Assembly: GCF_014646995.1 (NCBI RefSeq)
Contig: NZ_BMOI01000004.1
Span: forward strand, 31,797-95,796
Direction of reading: 5' to 3'
Source: Curtobacterium luteum
GTDB lineage: Bacteria; Actinomycetota; Actinomycetes; Actinomycetales; Microbacteriaceae
Length of the DNA stretch: 64,000 nucleotides
The notes below the pieces were generated by a model. It made no database searches. It was not told where the DNA came from and worked only from the letters and a program-made list of their open reading frames with translations. Shown piece by piece: positions 8,471-16,706 of this stretch. The position numbers and the translations under genes were made by a program. The number at the start of each line of letters is the position of its first letter. Position 1 is the stretch's first letter.

Positions 8471-9582
8471 CAGAAGTTGAAGAAGCGGTCGCGGAGCTTG
8501 CCGAACATGCCCTGCTGGAACCGGGCGAGCTGGGGCTTCGTGGCCTTGTGCGACTTCGCGAGCTGCTCGACCAGCTGGCGCTCCTTGTGCGACAGCTTCG
8601 TCGGCGTCACGACCTGCACACCGACTCGCAGGTCGCCACGTCCGCTGCCGCGCAGCTTCGTGACACCGCGGTCCTTCAGGACGAGCACGTCGGCACTCTG
8701 CACACCGGGACGGATCTCGAGCTCGACCGGACCGTCGAGGCCGTCGATCGTCGTGGTCGTGCCGAGGATCGCGTCCGTCATGCCGACCTCGAGCGTCGCG
8801 AGCAGGTCGTCGCCGTCGCGGCTGAAGACGTCGTGGTGCCGGACGCGGATCTCGAGGTAGAGGTCACCGGAGGGGCCGCCGGCCGGACCGACCTCGCCCT
8901 GGCCCGGCATCTGCAGGCGTAGGCCCGAGTCGACGCCGGCGGGGACGTCGACCGGGATCGAGCGACGGGCGCGCACGCGGCCCTGCCCCTGGCACGTCGG
9001 GCACGGGTTCGGGATGACCGTGCCGTAGCCGCGGCAGGTGCCGCACGGCGCACTCGTCACCACGTTGCCGAGGAGCGAGCGGACCTGCCGCTGGATGTGG
9101 CCGGAACCGCCGCAGATGTCGCACGTGCGCGGGCTCGTGCCCGGAGCGCAGCACGAGCCGTGGCAGGTCTCGCACAGCACGGCGGTGTCGACCTCGACCT
9201 CCTTGTGGGTGCCGAAGACGACCTCGTCGAGGTCGACGTCGATGCGCAGCAGGGCGTCCTGTCCCCGCTCGGCGCGGCTGCGGGGACCGGATCCCCGGCC
9301 GCCGCCGCCCCCGCCGAAGAACGCGTCGAAGATGTCGCTGAAGCCCGCGGCACCGCCACCGCCGAACGGGCTGTCGGCCTGCGGTCCGGCGTCGTACCGG
9401 CGGCGCTGTTCGGGGTCGCTCAGCACGTCGTACGCGTGCGTCACGTCCTTGAAGCGCTCGGCGGCGTCCGGGCTCGGGTTCACGTCCGGGTGCAGCTCGC
9501 GCGCCAAGCGCCGGTAGGCCTTCTTGATGTCGGCATCGGAGGCGTCCGGCTGGACGCCGAGGACGTCGTAGTGGTCTGCCAC
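8470..9582 (-). CDS. dnaJ: Chaperone protein DnaJ
   Basis: A 370-residue type I DnaJ. The J domain has HPD at residues 31-33. A Gly/Phe-rich linker follows (about 70-100), then four zinc motifs: CETCHGSC (137-144), CDICGGSG, CGTCRGYG and CPTCQGQG (to about 201), and the C-terminal substrate-binding domains. The first zinc motif ends in Cys where the usual CxxCxGxG has Gly. Its place after hrcA makes it the DnaJ2-type paralogue; the dnaK-grpE-dnaJ1 locus should be elsewhere. Expression is expected to follow HrcA through the CIRCE site upstream of hrcA. Confidence 0.97.
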   Translation of the reverse strand: MADHYDVLGVQPDASDADIKKAYRRLARELHPDVNPSPDAAERFKDVTHAYDVLSDPEQRRRYDAGPQADSPFGGGGAAGFSDIFDAFFGGGGGGRGSGPRSRAERGQDALLRIDVDLDEVVFGTHKEVEVDTAVLCETCHGSCCAPGTSPRTCDICGGSGHIQRQVRSLLGNVVTSAPCGTCRGYGTVIPNPCPTCQGQGRVRARRSIPVDVPAGVDSGLRLQMPGQGEVGPAGGPSGDLYLEIRVRHHDVFSRDGDDLLATLEVGMTDAILGTTTTIDGLDGPVELEIRPGVQSADVLVLKDRGVTKLRGSGRGDLRVGVQVVTPTKLSHKERQLVEQLAKSHKATKPQLARFQQGMFGKLRDRFFNF

Positions 9583-9669
9583 GTATCCCTCAGAGTGTTT
9601 CGGTTCGGTCGGTCTGGAGGCCCGGTGCGGGTCGTGCGCGAGGGTCGCGCCGATCGCGGTGCGGGCCGG

Positions 9670-10689
9670 TCAATGTTCGCCCAGGAGCTTGGACAGGTAC
9701 CGTGCGACGGCGCGGACCGCGGCCATGTTCGTGCCGTAGTCCATCCGGGTCGGCCCGAGCACGCCGAGCCGTGCCACCTCGCCGCCGGCGAGGTAGCCAC
9801 CCGCGACGATGCTCGTGGCGTCGAGCCCGTACTCGGCGTTCTCGGCGCCGATGCTCGCCGCCACCGCGATGTCGTCCACCTGCATCTCGCCGAACAACCG
9901 GAGCAGGGTGACTTGTTCCTCGATGGCTTCGAGCACGGGGAAGAGCCCGCCGGAGAAGTCCTGCTCGCTCTTCGCGAGGTTCGCCGCGCCCGCCATCAGC
10001 AGGCGGTCCTGCCGGTTCGCGGCCACCTGCTCGATGAGGGTCGCCACGACGATCCCGGCAAGGGGCTGGACGTCGGGCCGGAGCTGCTGCGGGACCGCGC
10101 GGAGCGCACCGGGGACGTCCTGCAGGAGGAGTCCGACGGTCGCGCCGTTGACGACACTGCGGAGCTCGGTCAGGGCGGACTCGTCGAGGGCGACGTCGCT
10201 CTCGACCACCCGCTGCTCGACCCGGGCGGTGTCAGTGATGAGCACGACCATCAACCGCGTGTCGCCGAGCCGGACGAGTTCGACGTGCTGGACGCGGGCG
10301 CGCACCAGCGAGGGGTACTGCACGAGCGCCACCTGGTTCGTGAGCTGGCTGAGCAGCCGCACGGTGCGTCCGAGGACGTCGTCGAGGTCACCCGAGGCGC
10401 CCAGGAAGGTCTCGATCGCGTGCCGCTGCGCGCTCGACAGCGGGCGGGCCGCGGCCAGGTGGTCGACGAAGACGCGGTAGCCCTTGTCGGTCGGGACGCG
10501 ACCCGAGGACGTGTGCGGCGCGACGATGAGCTGCTCGTCCTCGAGCTGGGCCATGTCGTTGCGGATCGTGGCGGCGCTGACCCCGAACGCGCGGCGGTCG
10601 ACGATCGACTTCGACCCGACCGGCTCCCGCGAGGCGACGTAGTCCCGCACGATGGCCTTGAGGACTTCGAGGCTGCGTTCGCTGACCAC
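9670..10689 (-). CDS. hrcA: Heat-inducible transcription repressor HrcA
   Basis: A 339-residue repressor with an N-terminal winged helix (SERSLEVLKAIVRDYV, GVSAATIRNDMAQLE, VPTDKGYRVFVD) and the GAF-like HrcA domain. I place the start at GTG 10689, which has GGAAGGGG 5 nt upstream. The longer frame from GTG 10716 would start inside the CIRCE operator (10710-10736), so it is unlikely. HrcA binds CIRCE and represses its own operon and groE-type genes, depending on the chaperonin. There is an 87-bp gap to dnaJ without an obvious terminator, so both genes are probably on one transcript. Confidence 0.96.
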   Translation of the reverse strand: MVSERSLEVLKAIVRDYVASREPVGSKSIVDRRAFGVSAATIRNDMAQLEDEQLIVAPHTSSGRVPTDKGYRVFVDHLAAARPLSSAQRHAIETFLGASGDLDDVLGRTVRLLSQLTNQVALVQYPSLVRARVQHVELVRLGDTRLMVVLITDTARVEQRVVESDVALDESALTELRSVVNGATVGLLLQDVPGALRAVPQQLRPDVQPLAGIVVATLIEQVAANRQDRLLMAGAANLAKSEQDFSGGLFPVLEAIEEQVTLLRLFGEMQVDDIAVAASIGAENAEYGLDATSIVAGGYLAGGEVARLGVLGPTRMDYGTNMAAVRAVARYLSKLLGEH

Positions 10690-10709
10690 TCGATCCCCTT
10701 CCGTTCGCG

Positions 10710-10736
10710 TTGGCACTCTCGTGTGTCGACTGCTGA
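10710..10736. promoter_or_regulatory. CIRCE operator (HrcA binding site)
   Basis: The half sites TTGGCACTC and GACTGCTGA are separated by exactly 9 bp. Compared with the CIRCE consensus TTAGCACTC-N9-GAGTGCTAA, they match 8 of 9 and 7 of 9. The site lies 21 bp upstream of the preferred hrcA start, in the divergent spacer before the DUF4870 gene. Known biology: HrcA binds CIRCE to repress heat-shock operons and itself, so the position is what autoregulation needs. Confidence 0.85.
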
Positions 10737-10784
10737 TCCTACGCCCGACGGCCGACAGGGCGGGACGGGCGTCCGGCTGGTCGG

Positions 10785-10790
10785 TACGCT
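10785..10790 (+). promoter_or_regulatory. Putative -10 box of a leaderless DUF4870 transcript
   Basis: TACGCT ends 6 bp before the ATG at 10797, so transcription would start at or beside the start codon. No ribosome-binding site precedes the gene. The same spacing recurs before the genes at 12511 and 36185. Confidence 0.4.
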
Positions 10791-10796
10791 TCCCGC

Positions 10797-11243
10797 ATGA
10801 GCTACGGACAGCAGCCCGGGGGCCCTGACGGCCAGCAGCCCGGGAACCCCTACGGACAGCAGCCCGGCGGGCCGGACGGCCCCCAGTACCCGCCGAACTA
10901 CCAGGTCCCCCAGCCGATGAGCCCCGAGGACCAGCGGCTCTGGGCGACCCTGACGCACGTCGGCGCCATCTTCTTCAGCCTGCTCGTGCCGATCATCGCG
11001 TACCTCGTGCTGCGTGACCGCGGGCAGTTCGTGCGCGAGCACACGCGCCAGGCGCTCAATTTCCACATCACCGCGGCGATCGCGGGGTTCGTCGCGGGGC
11101 TGCTCACGGTCATCCTGATCGGGCTCGTCCTGCTCCCGATCATCTACGTGCTCGTGGTCGTCTTCTCGGTCATGGCCGCCGTCGCCGCGAACCAGGGACG
11201 CTTCTACAAGTACCCGCTCACGATCGAGTTCGTGAAGCAGTAG
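10797..11243 (+). CDS. DUF4870 small membrane protein
   Basis: A 148-residue protein. The first ~38 residues are a Gln/Pro/Gly-rich low-complexity tail with repeated GQQPGGPDG-like units. The DUF4870 region follows: SPEDQRLWATLTHVGAIFF, a first membrane segment near 55-75, a loop with REHTRQALNFHI, and two more hydrophobic stretches at about 90-130. DUF4870 (TIC20-like) proteins have no established function. It is divergent from hrcA and convergent with hemW, with only 21 bp between the stops. It probably has a leaderless transcript. Confidence 0.9.
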   Translation: MSYGQQPGGPDGQQPGNPYGQQPGGPDGPQYPPNYQVPQPMSPEDQRLWATLTHVGAIFFSLLVPIIAYLVLRDRGQFVREHTRQALNFHITAAIAGFVAGLLTVILIGLVLLPIIYVLVVVFSVMAAVAANQGRFYKYPLTIEFVKQ

Positions 11244-11264
11244 CCGCGTCCGTGGAGCAGTAGG

Positions 11265-12491
11265 TCAGTCGAGCAGCTCGCGGACCACCGCGTCCGCGAG
11301 CAGCCGACCCTGCCTCGTCAACTCGACCCGACCCCGCACCGCGGCCGAGCCGTCCACGAGACCGCGTGCGATGAGCCCCGCGACCCGGCCACGGGCCTCC
11401 CGGCGGAGTTCCGACGTGGCGAGCTCGCCGCGGACCCGCGCGGCGAGGAGCACGCGCTCGACGTAGCGCGTCTCCTCGTCGAGGGTCTCCCGGCCGGCCG
11501 CGGGCGACGCTCCCGACAGCACCCGGTTCGCGTACGCGGCCGGGTGCTTCACGTTCCACCAGCGGGTCCCGGCGACGGCGGAGTGCGCGCCCGGGCCGAC
11601 GCCCCACCAGTCGTGACCCTTCCAGTAGGACAGGTTGTGCCGGCTCGCGTGCGCCTCCCCGCGCGCCCAGTTCGACACCTCGTACCAGGAGTACCCGGCC
11701 GCACCGAGGACGTCGTCGGCCAGCTCGTACATGTCCGCCGCGAGGTCGTCGTCGGGTGCCGGCAGCTCCCCGCGCGCCACCATGCGACCCATCGCCGTGC
11801 CCTCCTCGACGATGAGCGAGCACGCCGAGACGTGGTCGGGCGCACAGGCGATCGCCTGGTCGAGCGAGGTGCGCCAGTCCGCGAGTGACTCCCCCGGGGT
11901 CGAGTAGATGAGGTCGAGCGAGACGTCGAGGCCCTGCTGCTTCGCGAGGTCCACGACCAGCGGCACCCGCTCGGGGTCGTGCGTCCGGTCGAGGGTCGCG
12001 AGCACGTGCGGGACCGCGGACTGCATGCCGTAGCTGACCCGGGTGAAGCCGCCGGCGCGGAGCGTCTCGAGCGAGTCGGCGTCGACGGAGTCCGGGTTGG
12101 CCTCGGTCGTGACCTCGGCGCCGGGCACGATCCCCCACGTCTCGTCGATCGCCCGGAGGATCATCACGAGGTCCTCGGCCGGGAGCATCGTCGGGGTCCC
12201 GCCGCCGAAGAACACCGTCGACACCGGGCGCCGCGGCACGCCCGAGCGCTCGAGGACCTCCTCGGCGAACCGGATCTCCTGCACGGCGTGGCCGGCGTAG
12301 TCGTCACGCCGGACCCCGCGCAGCTCCGACGCCGTGTACGTGTTGAAGTCGCAGTAGCCGCAGCGGACGCGGCAGAAGGGCACGTGCACGTAGACGCCGA
12401 ACGGGACCTCGCCCGCGTCCGGACCGGGGATGAGCAGCCCGTCCGACGGTGCGGGGTCGGCGATCGGCAGGGCACTCGGCATGGACTCCAT
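11265..12491 (-). CDS. hemW: Radical SAM protein HemW (heme chaperone, HemN-like)
   Basis: A 408-residue radical SAM enzyme. The 4Fe-4S motif is CRVRCGYC near residue 40 within VHVPFCRVRCGYCDFNTYT, followed by VFFGGGTPTMLP, TTEANPDSVD and SYGMQSAVPHVL. The C-terminal HemN-type winged domain is present. HemW proteins bind heme and are thought to insert it into respiratory proteins; many are annotated as coproporphyrinogen III oxidases, but true HemN carries an extra N-terminal cysteine arrangement not seen here. It starts 19 bp from the divergent HAD gene. In many genomes hemW sits next to hrcA and lepA, as here. Confidence 0.92.
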   Translation of the reverse strand: MESMPSALPIADPAPSDGLLIPGPDAGEVPFGVYVHVPFCRVRCGYCDFNTYTASELRGVRRDDYAGHAVQEIRFAEEVLERSGVPRRPVSTVFFGGGTPTMLPAEDLVMILRAIDETWGIVPGAEVTTEANPDSVDADSLETLRAGGFTRVSYGMQSAVPHVLATLDRTHDPERVPLVVDLAKQQGLDVSLDLIYSTPGESLADWRTSLDQAIACAPDHVSACSLIVEEGTAMGRMVARGELPAPDDDLAADMYELADDVLGAAGYSWYEVSNWARGEAHASRHNLSYWKGHDWWGVGPGAHSAVAGTRWWNVKHPAAYANRVLSGASPAAGRETLDEETRYVERVLLAARVRGELATSELRREARGRVAGLIARGLVDGSAAVRGRVELTRQGRLLADAVVRELLD

Positions 12492-12498
12492 TCTCGGT

Positions 12499-12504
12499 CA
12501 TGAT
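12499..12504 (+). promoter_or_regulatory. Putative -10 box of a leaderless HAD-gene transcript
   Basis: CATGAT ends 6 bp before the ATG at 12511. A GGAGG is also present, but only 1 nt from the start codon, too close to act as a ribosome-binding site, which favours a leaderless message. Confidence 0.35.
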
Positions 12505-12510
12505 GGAGGC

Positions 12511-13203
12511 ATGGAGCACCACACCGTCCCCACCACGGTGCTGTGGGACATCGACGGCACCCTCGTGCTGAACGCCGTGTCGCCGGGCAACCTGTACCAC
12601 CTGGCACTCGAACGGGCGGTCGGCCGTGACCTCGCGCTGCGCGTCGGCCACCAGCACGGCCGGACCGATGCCGGCCTCATCGCCGAGCACGTCCGCGCGC
12701 ACGACTTCGACGACGCGCTCATCCCCACCGTCTCCGGGCACCTGCGCGACCTCACCGACGAGCGGTTCCGCGCCGGCGACCACCGGAAGCCGGCCCCTGG
12801 CGCCCGGGACCTCGTCCGGCGCTTCGCGGTCCTCGGCTGGCGCAACGGCCTGCTCACCGGCAACTCCGAGCACCGTGCGCGGGTGAAGCTCCGTGGTGCC
12901 GGGTTCGACCTCGATGCGTTCGACTGGGCGCACTCGTTCTTCGGCGACGAGGAGGTCGACCGTGCCGGGGTCACCGATCGTGCGGCGGCGGCGCTGCGGG
13001 GCGAGCGGGCCGTCATCGTCGGCGACACCCCGCGGGACGGCGAGGCTGCGGACGCCGCGGGGATCCCGTTCCTCGCGGTCGCGACCGGGGTCTACGACGT
13101 GGAGGCGCTCCGGGCGACGAGCGCGGTCGTCGTGGCTCGGGACTGCGTGGAGGACGTGCGGGTCATCGAGGACGCGATCGCGGGTCTCGCGCCCCTGGGC
13201 TGA
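12511..13203 (+). CDS. HAD-superfamily hydrolase (phosphoglycolate phosphatase-like)
   Basis: A 230-residue HAD hydrolase with motif I LWDIDGTLV, motif II LLTGNS, a conserved Lys region in ARVKLRGAGF and motif IV VIVGDTPRDGEAA. The inserted helical cap lies after motif I, as in phosphoglycolate phosphatase and beta-phosphoglucomutase relatives. The substrate cannot be assigned. I chose ATG 12511 over the upstream in-frame ATGs at 12430 and 12481, because the upstream part lies inside hemW and motif I then falls at the usual residue ~11. It is convergent with the DUF1990 gene; the 55-bp gap holds an imperfect GC hairpin. Confidence 0.88.
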   Translation: MEHHTVPTTVLWDIDGTLVLNAVSPGNLYHLALERAVGRDLALRVGHQHGRTDAGLIAEHVRAHDFDDALIPTVSGHLRDLTDERFRAGDHRKPAPGARDLVRRFAVLGWRNGLLTGNSEHRARVKLRGAGFDLDAFDWAHSFFGDEEVDRAGVTDRAAAALRGERAVIVGDTPRDGEAADAAGIPFLAVATGVYDVEALRATSAVVVARDCVEDVRVIEDAIAGLAPLG

Positions 13204-13258
13204 GCCGGGTCGGACCCGTCGGTCGCCGCGAGCGCCGCCGCTCGGCGCGCTCCACGCG

Positions 13259-13906
13259 TCAGTCGCCGCGGAGCGCCGCCAGGTACTTCTCCGCCATCAC
13301 GCGCTGCTGCCGCCGCAGCAACGGCGCCACGAGGCGCCACTTCCGGCTCGCCGGCTGCGAGAACTGCCGCAGCTGGAGCCACACCGACCCGTCCGACGTG
13401 CGCTCGACGACGAACGACTCCTCGCCCGAGAGCGGGTGCCCCTCGAGCGTGCCGTACGCGAAGCCCTTGCGGTCCGGCTCGTCGATGATCGACACGACCC
13501 TGACCGGCGCGTGCACGGTCTGCCCGAACGCGTGCATCGTCAGCGTCGCGGTCGTCCCCGCCGTGAGGAGCGGCGTGCCGTCCGGCGCGAACCGCTCCAC
13601 CTTCGGGGTCCCGATGGACGCGGGCGCGACCGGCACACCGTGCTCGTCGAACGTCACCGGGTTGTAGCGGACCTCGTCGTCGTCCGGCTGGTCGTCGACG
13701 TGCACGCGGATCCCGCTGCGCTCCTGGATCTGCCAGGACAGCGCCTGGGTCACCGCCGTCTCGAAGCGTACGTCGCCGTGCCCGATCCGGGCGCGGGACT
13801 CGGTGGGCGCGAAGCCCTCAGGCGGGTAGGTCATGAGGTCCGACGCCTGGGTCGCGCCGACCGCGCCGTACGTCAGAGCGGTCCGGTAGCTGCCGCGGGA
13901 ACTCAT
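13259..13906 (-). CDS. DUF1990 family protein
   Basis: A 215-residue protein matching the DUF1990 pattern seen in plants and actinobacteria: LTYGAVGATQ near the start, GFAPTESRARIGHGDVRFETAVTQALSWQ in the first third, then VVSIIDEPDRKGFAYGTLEGHPLSGEESF and the C-terminal FSQPASRKWRLVAPLLRRQQR. It is a beta-rich, probably soluble protein of unknown biochemical function. Its start codon lies in the first unit of a 58-bp tandem repeat (13905-14037), so up to two extra start sites lie upstream. Confidence 0.87.
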   Translation of the reverse strand: MSSRGSYRTALTYGAVGATQASDLMTYPPEGFAPTESRARIGHGDVRFETAVTQALSWQIQERSGIRVHVDDQPDDDEVRYNPVTFDEHGVPVAPASIGTPKVERFAPDGTPLLTAGTTATLTMHAFGQTVHAPVRVVSIIDEPDRKGFAYGTLEGHPLSGEESFVVERTSDGSVWLQLRQFSQPASRKWRLVAPLLRRQQRVMAEKYLAALRGD

Positions 13907-14022
13907 GCCGACCAGCCTACTTGGCGGTGCGCACCGTCACGACCCAGCTGCCACCGGAACGCATGCCGACGAGCCTCCTTGGCGGTGCGCACCGTCACGA
14001 CCCAGCTGCCACCGGAACGCAT
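13903..14022 (-). CDS. Possible leader peptide ORF upstream of the DUF1990 gene
   Basis: A 39-codon frame starting at ATG 14022 in the third repeat copy, reading MRSGGSWVVTVRTAKEARR at its start and ending in a TGA that overlaps the DUF1990 ATG by 4 bp (ATGA). An AAGGGGG sequence lies 9 nt upstream. A 15-codon frame also begins at ATG 13964 and stops at 13917. Both arise because each 58-bp unit carries a Shine-Dalgarno-like AAGGAGG and an ATG. Whether either is translated is unknown; it may be only a by-product of repeat expansion. Confidence 0.25.
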   Translation of the reverse strand: MRSGGSWVVTVRTAKEARRHAFRWQLGRDGAHRQVGWSA

Positions 14023-14037
14023 GCCGACGAGCCCCCT
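13905..14037. repeat. 58-bp tandem repeat, two full copies plus a partial third
   Basis: Units run 13905-13962 and 13963-14020, with the start of a third copy at 14021-14037. The copies differ at only a few bases. On the minus strand each unit carries a Shine-Dalgarno-like AAGGAGG (AAGTAGG in the copy next to the gene), then 9 nt, then ATG. The first copy includes the start codon of the DUF1990 gene, and the sequence just inside that gene resembles the distal part of the unit, so the repeat looks derived from the gene's own initiation region. Confidence 0.9.
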
Positions 14038-14149
14038 TGCGCGAGCGCAGACCGGCTGCACGCGCGCAGAGCGGCTGGCTGGTGCGCCGCGTCGCCCAGC
14101 CCCGGACTGGAGGCTCGGATCGCCTCCGCCACGCCGCTGTCGTCGGTCC

Positions 14150-14638
14150 GTGCCCGCCTCGACGATCGTCCCTCGCCCACTGACGGGACGTACCCCTCGG
14201 GTGCTCGCCGCACTCACGGCGACCGCCTTCGCACTCGCCGTGGGCGCACGCATCGCCGTCGACCTGGTCGAAGCCCGCGCGTCACGACCCGTGCAGTACA
14301 CCAGCGTGCCGCCGGTCGACTGGTACCCCGTCGTCAGCACCACGCTCGCGCAGGTCGCCGTCGCGAGCATCGGTGCCGGTGTCCTGCTCTTCGGGGCGCT
14401 CCTCGTCGCTCTCGTTCGGCGGTCCCGGCGTCCCCGGCTCCCCTGGGTCATCGGCGCCTCGGCGCTCACCCTCGCGATCACCGCCACGGCCTGCTCGATC
14501 GAGGCGAGCACGCAGACGTCCTTCATCGGGATGACGGAGTGGACCACCTGGCGGACGGCGCTGGCGGGACTGGCTGCAGCGTGCCTCCCGGCCCTGTGCC
14601 TGGCGGCGGTGCGGACGCGCGGCACGCGCGCCCGCTGA
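14150..14638 (+). CDS. Hypothetical four-helix membrane protein
   Basis: I do not recognise the family. From GTG 14150 the product has 162 residues; GTG 14201 is an equally plausible start. Four hydrophobic stretches are visible: LAALTATAFALAVGARIAV, a longer one with QVAVASIGAGVLLFGALLV, VIGASALTLAITATAC and ALAGLAAACLPALCLAAV. Between them are short loops with basic residues. The frame stays open far upstream, but that part is the shadow of the HAD and DUF1990 region. It converges on lepA with only 4 bp between the stops. No clear ribosome-binding site is seen. Confidence 0.55.
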   Translation: MPASTIVPRPLTGRTPRVLAALTATAFALAVGARIAVDLVEARASRPVQYTSVPPVDWYPVVSTTLAQVAVASIGAGVLLFGALLVALVRRSRRPRLPWVIGASALTLAITATACSIEASTQTSFIGMTEWTTWRTALAGLAAACLPALCLAAVRTRGTRAR

Positions 14639-14642
14639 ACCG

Positions 14643-16490
14643 CTACTTCTTCTTCTCTTCCACGTCGCCCGAGAGCGCGGCGATGAAGGCTTCCTGCGGG
14701 ACCTCGACCCGGCCGACCATCTTCATGCGCTTCTTGCCCTCCTTCTGCTTCTCGAGGAGCTTGCGCTTGCGGGTGATGTCACCGCCGTAGCACTTCGCGA
14801 GGACGTCCTTGCGCATGGCACGGATGCTCTCGCGGGCGATGATGCGAGCACCGATGGCGGCCTGGATCGGGACCTCGAACTGCTGGCGCGGGATGAGCTT
14901 CCGGAGCCGTTCGGTCATGAGGGTGCCGTACGCGTACGCCTTGTCGCGGTGCACGATCGCGCTGAACGCGTCGACCTGCTCGCCCTGGAGGAGGATGTCG
15001 ACCTTGACGAGGTCGGCCGCCTGGTCGCCCGTCGGCTCGTAGTCGAGGGACGCGTAGCCCTGCGTCTTGCTCTTCAGCTGGTCGAAGAAGTCGAAGACGA
15101 TCTCGCCGAGGGGCATCTCGTACCGGATCTCGACGCGGTCCTCACCGAGGTACTCCATACCGAGCAGCGAGCCTCGGCGCGACTGGCAGAGCTCCATGAT
15201 CGCGCCGACGTAGTCCTTCGGCGCGAGGATGGCTGCGCGGACCATCGGCTCGCGGACCTCGACGATGCGGCCGCCGGGGAACTCGGACGGGTTCGTGACT
15301 TCGGTCACCGAGTTGTCCTCGTTCGTGACCTCGTAGATCACGCTCGGGGCGGTGGTGATGAGGTCGAGCCCGAACTCGCGGCTCAGACGCTCGGTGATGA
15401 TCTCGAGGTGGAGCAGCCCGAGGAACCCGCAGCGGAAGCCGAACCCGAGCGCCACGGAGGTCTCGGGCTCGTACACGAGCGCGGCGTCGGACAGCTTGAG
15501 CTTGTCGAGCGCTTCGCGGAGGTCCGGGTAGTCGGAACCGTCGATCGGGTACAGACCCGAGAAGACCATCGGCTTCGGGTCGGTGTAGCCGGCCAGCGGG
15601 TCGGTCGCGGGCTTCTGCGCGCTCGTGACCGTGTCGCCGACCTTGGACTGGCGGACGTCCTTCACGCCGGTGATGAGGTAGCCGACCTCGCCGACGCTCA
15701 GGCCCGTCGTCGGCTTCGGCTCCGGCGACGACACCCCGATCTCGAGGATCTCGTGCGTCGTCTTCGTCGACATCATCTGGACCTTCTCGCGTGGCGAGAT
15801 GGTGCCGTCCACCATGCGGACGTAGGTGACGACCCCGCGGTAGCTGTCGTAGACCGAGTCGAAGATCATCGCGCGGGGCGGGGCGTCCACCGTGCCGACG
15901 GGCGGCGGCACGGTGCCGACGACGCGGTCGAGGAGCTCCGGCACGCCCACGCCGGTCTTGCCGGAGACGCGGAGGACGTCGTCCGGCGACCCGCCGATGA
16001 GCTGCGCGAGCTCGGCTGCGTACTTGTCCGGCTCGGCCGCGGGCAGGTCGATCTTGTTGAGGACCGGGATGATCTCGAGGTCGTTCTCGAGCGCGAGGTA
16101 GAGGTTCGCGAGGGTCTGCGCCTCGATGCCCTGGGCGGCGTCGACCAGGAGGATCGCGCCCTCGCACGCGGCGAGCGAACGGGAGACCTCGTACGAGAAG
16201 TCGACGTGTCCCGGCGTGTCGATCATGTTCAGGGCGAAGGTCTTGCCGTCGAGCTCCCACGGCATGCGGACGGCCTGCGACTTGATCGTGATGCCGCGCT
16301 CGCGCTCGATGTCCATGCGGTCGAGGTACTGCGCGCGCATCGCCCGCTCCTCGACGATGCCGGTGATCTGCAGCATGCGGTCGGCCAGGGTCGACTTGCC
16401 GTGGTCGATGTGCGCGATGATGCAGAAGTTGCGGATCGCCTCGGCCGGGGTCGCGGCGGGCTCGAGCGGCGCGGATGCTTGTGGGCTCAC
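14643..16490 (-). CDS. lepA: Elongation factor 4 (LepA)
   Basis: A 615-residue translational GTPase. G1 is HIDHGKSTL near residue 32, G3 [17 protein letters not shown]4 NKIDLP, then EF-Tu-like domain 2, the EF-G III/V-like domains ([19 protein letters not shown]) and the LepA-specific C-terminal domain ([26 protein letters not shown]). It back-translocates or remodels stalled ribosomes and aids 30S biogenesis. The start is GTG 16490, with GAGGAACC just upstream. The last residues are Glu/Lys-rich. Confidence 0.97.
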   Translation of the reverse strand: MSPQASAPLEPAATPAEAIRNFCIIAHIDHGKSTLADRMLQITGIVEERAMRAQYLDRMDIERERGITIKSQAVRMPWELDGKTFALNMIDTPGHVDFSYEVSRSLAACEGAILLVDAAQGIEAQTLANLYLALENDLEIIPVLNKIDLPAAEPDKYAAELAQLIGGSPDDVLRVSGKTGVGVPELLDRVVGTVPPPVGTVDAPPRAMIFDSVYDSYRGVVTYVRMVDGTISPREKVQMMSTKTTHEILEIGVSSPEPKPTTGLSVGEVGYLITGVKDVRQSKVGDTVTSAQKPATDPLAGYTDPKPMVFSGLYPIDGSDYPDLREALDKLKLSDAALVYEPETSVALGFGFRCGFLGLLHLEIITERLSREFGLDLITTAPSVIYEVTNEDNSVTEVTNPSEFPGGRIVEVREPMVRAAILAPKDYVGAIMELCQSRRGSLLGMEYLGEDRVEIRYEMPLGEIVFDFFDQLKSKTQGYASLDYEPTGDQAADLVKVDILLQGEQVDAFSAIVHRDKAYAYGTLMTERLRKLIPRQQFEVPIQAAIGARIIARESIRAMRKDVLAKCYGGDITRKRKLLEKQKEGKKRMKMVGRVEVPQEAFIAALSGDVEEKKK

Positions 16491-16706
16491 GGTTCCTCAG
16501 GGGTCGGGACGGTCGAACGATTGTCCCACGTCCGCGCGCCGACGGCGCGCAGCCGCGGGCCGTCCTGTGGAGGCCGGTCCCCGCCCTGGACGCTGTGCAG
16601 GACTGACTGGAGGCGCGGGGCGGGTCCGCACCGCGCCTCGCCCCACCGGCACGGCCGACCCGCCGATGGCGCGTCGGGTCGGAACCGGCGGCGTGGGCCC
16701 TGCCCG
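16491..16706. other. Spacer upstream of lepA, containing a dispersed repeat copy
   Basis: This is a 216-bp non-coding, very GC-rich stretch between lepA and the aminotransferase gene, both on the minus strand. It should hold the lepA promoter, but I cannot name the boxes. Its right part (16641-16699) is a near copy of the start of yggS at 59720-59778. Confidence 0.6.
16641..16699 (+). repeat. Dispersed 59-bp repeat, intergenic copy
   Basis: It aligns without gaps to the reverse complement of 59720-59778, with 54 of 59 positions identical. There the same sequence encodes the unusual N-terminal extension of the YggS-type protein. Read in the corresponding frame, this copy would give PTGTADPPMARRVGTGGVG, against [19 protein letters not shown] in the gene. 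No open gene uses it here. Confidence 0.8.
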
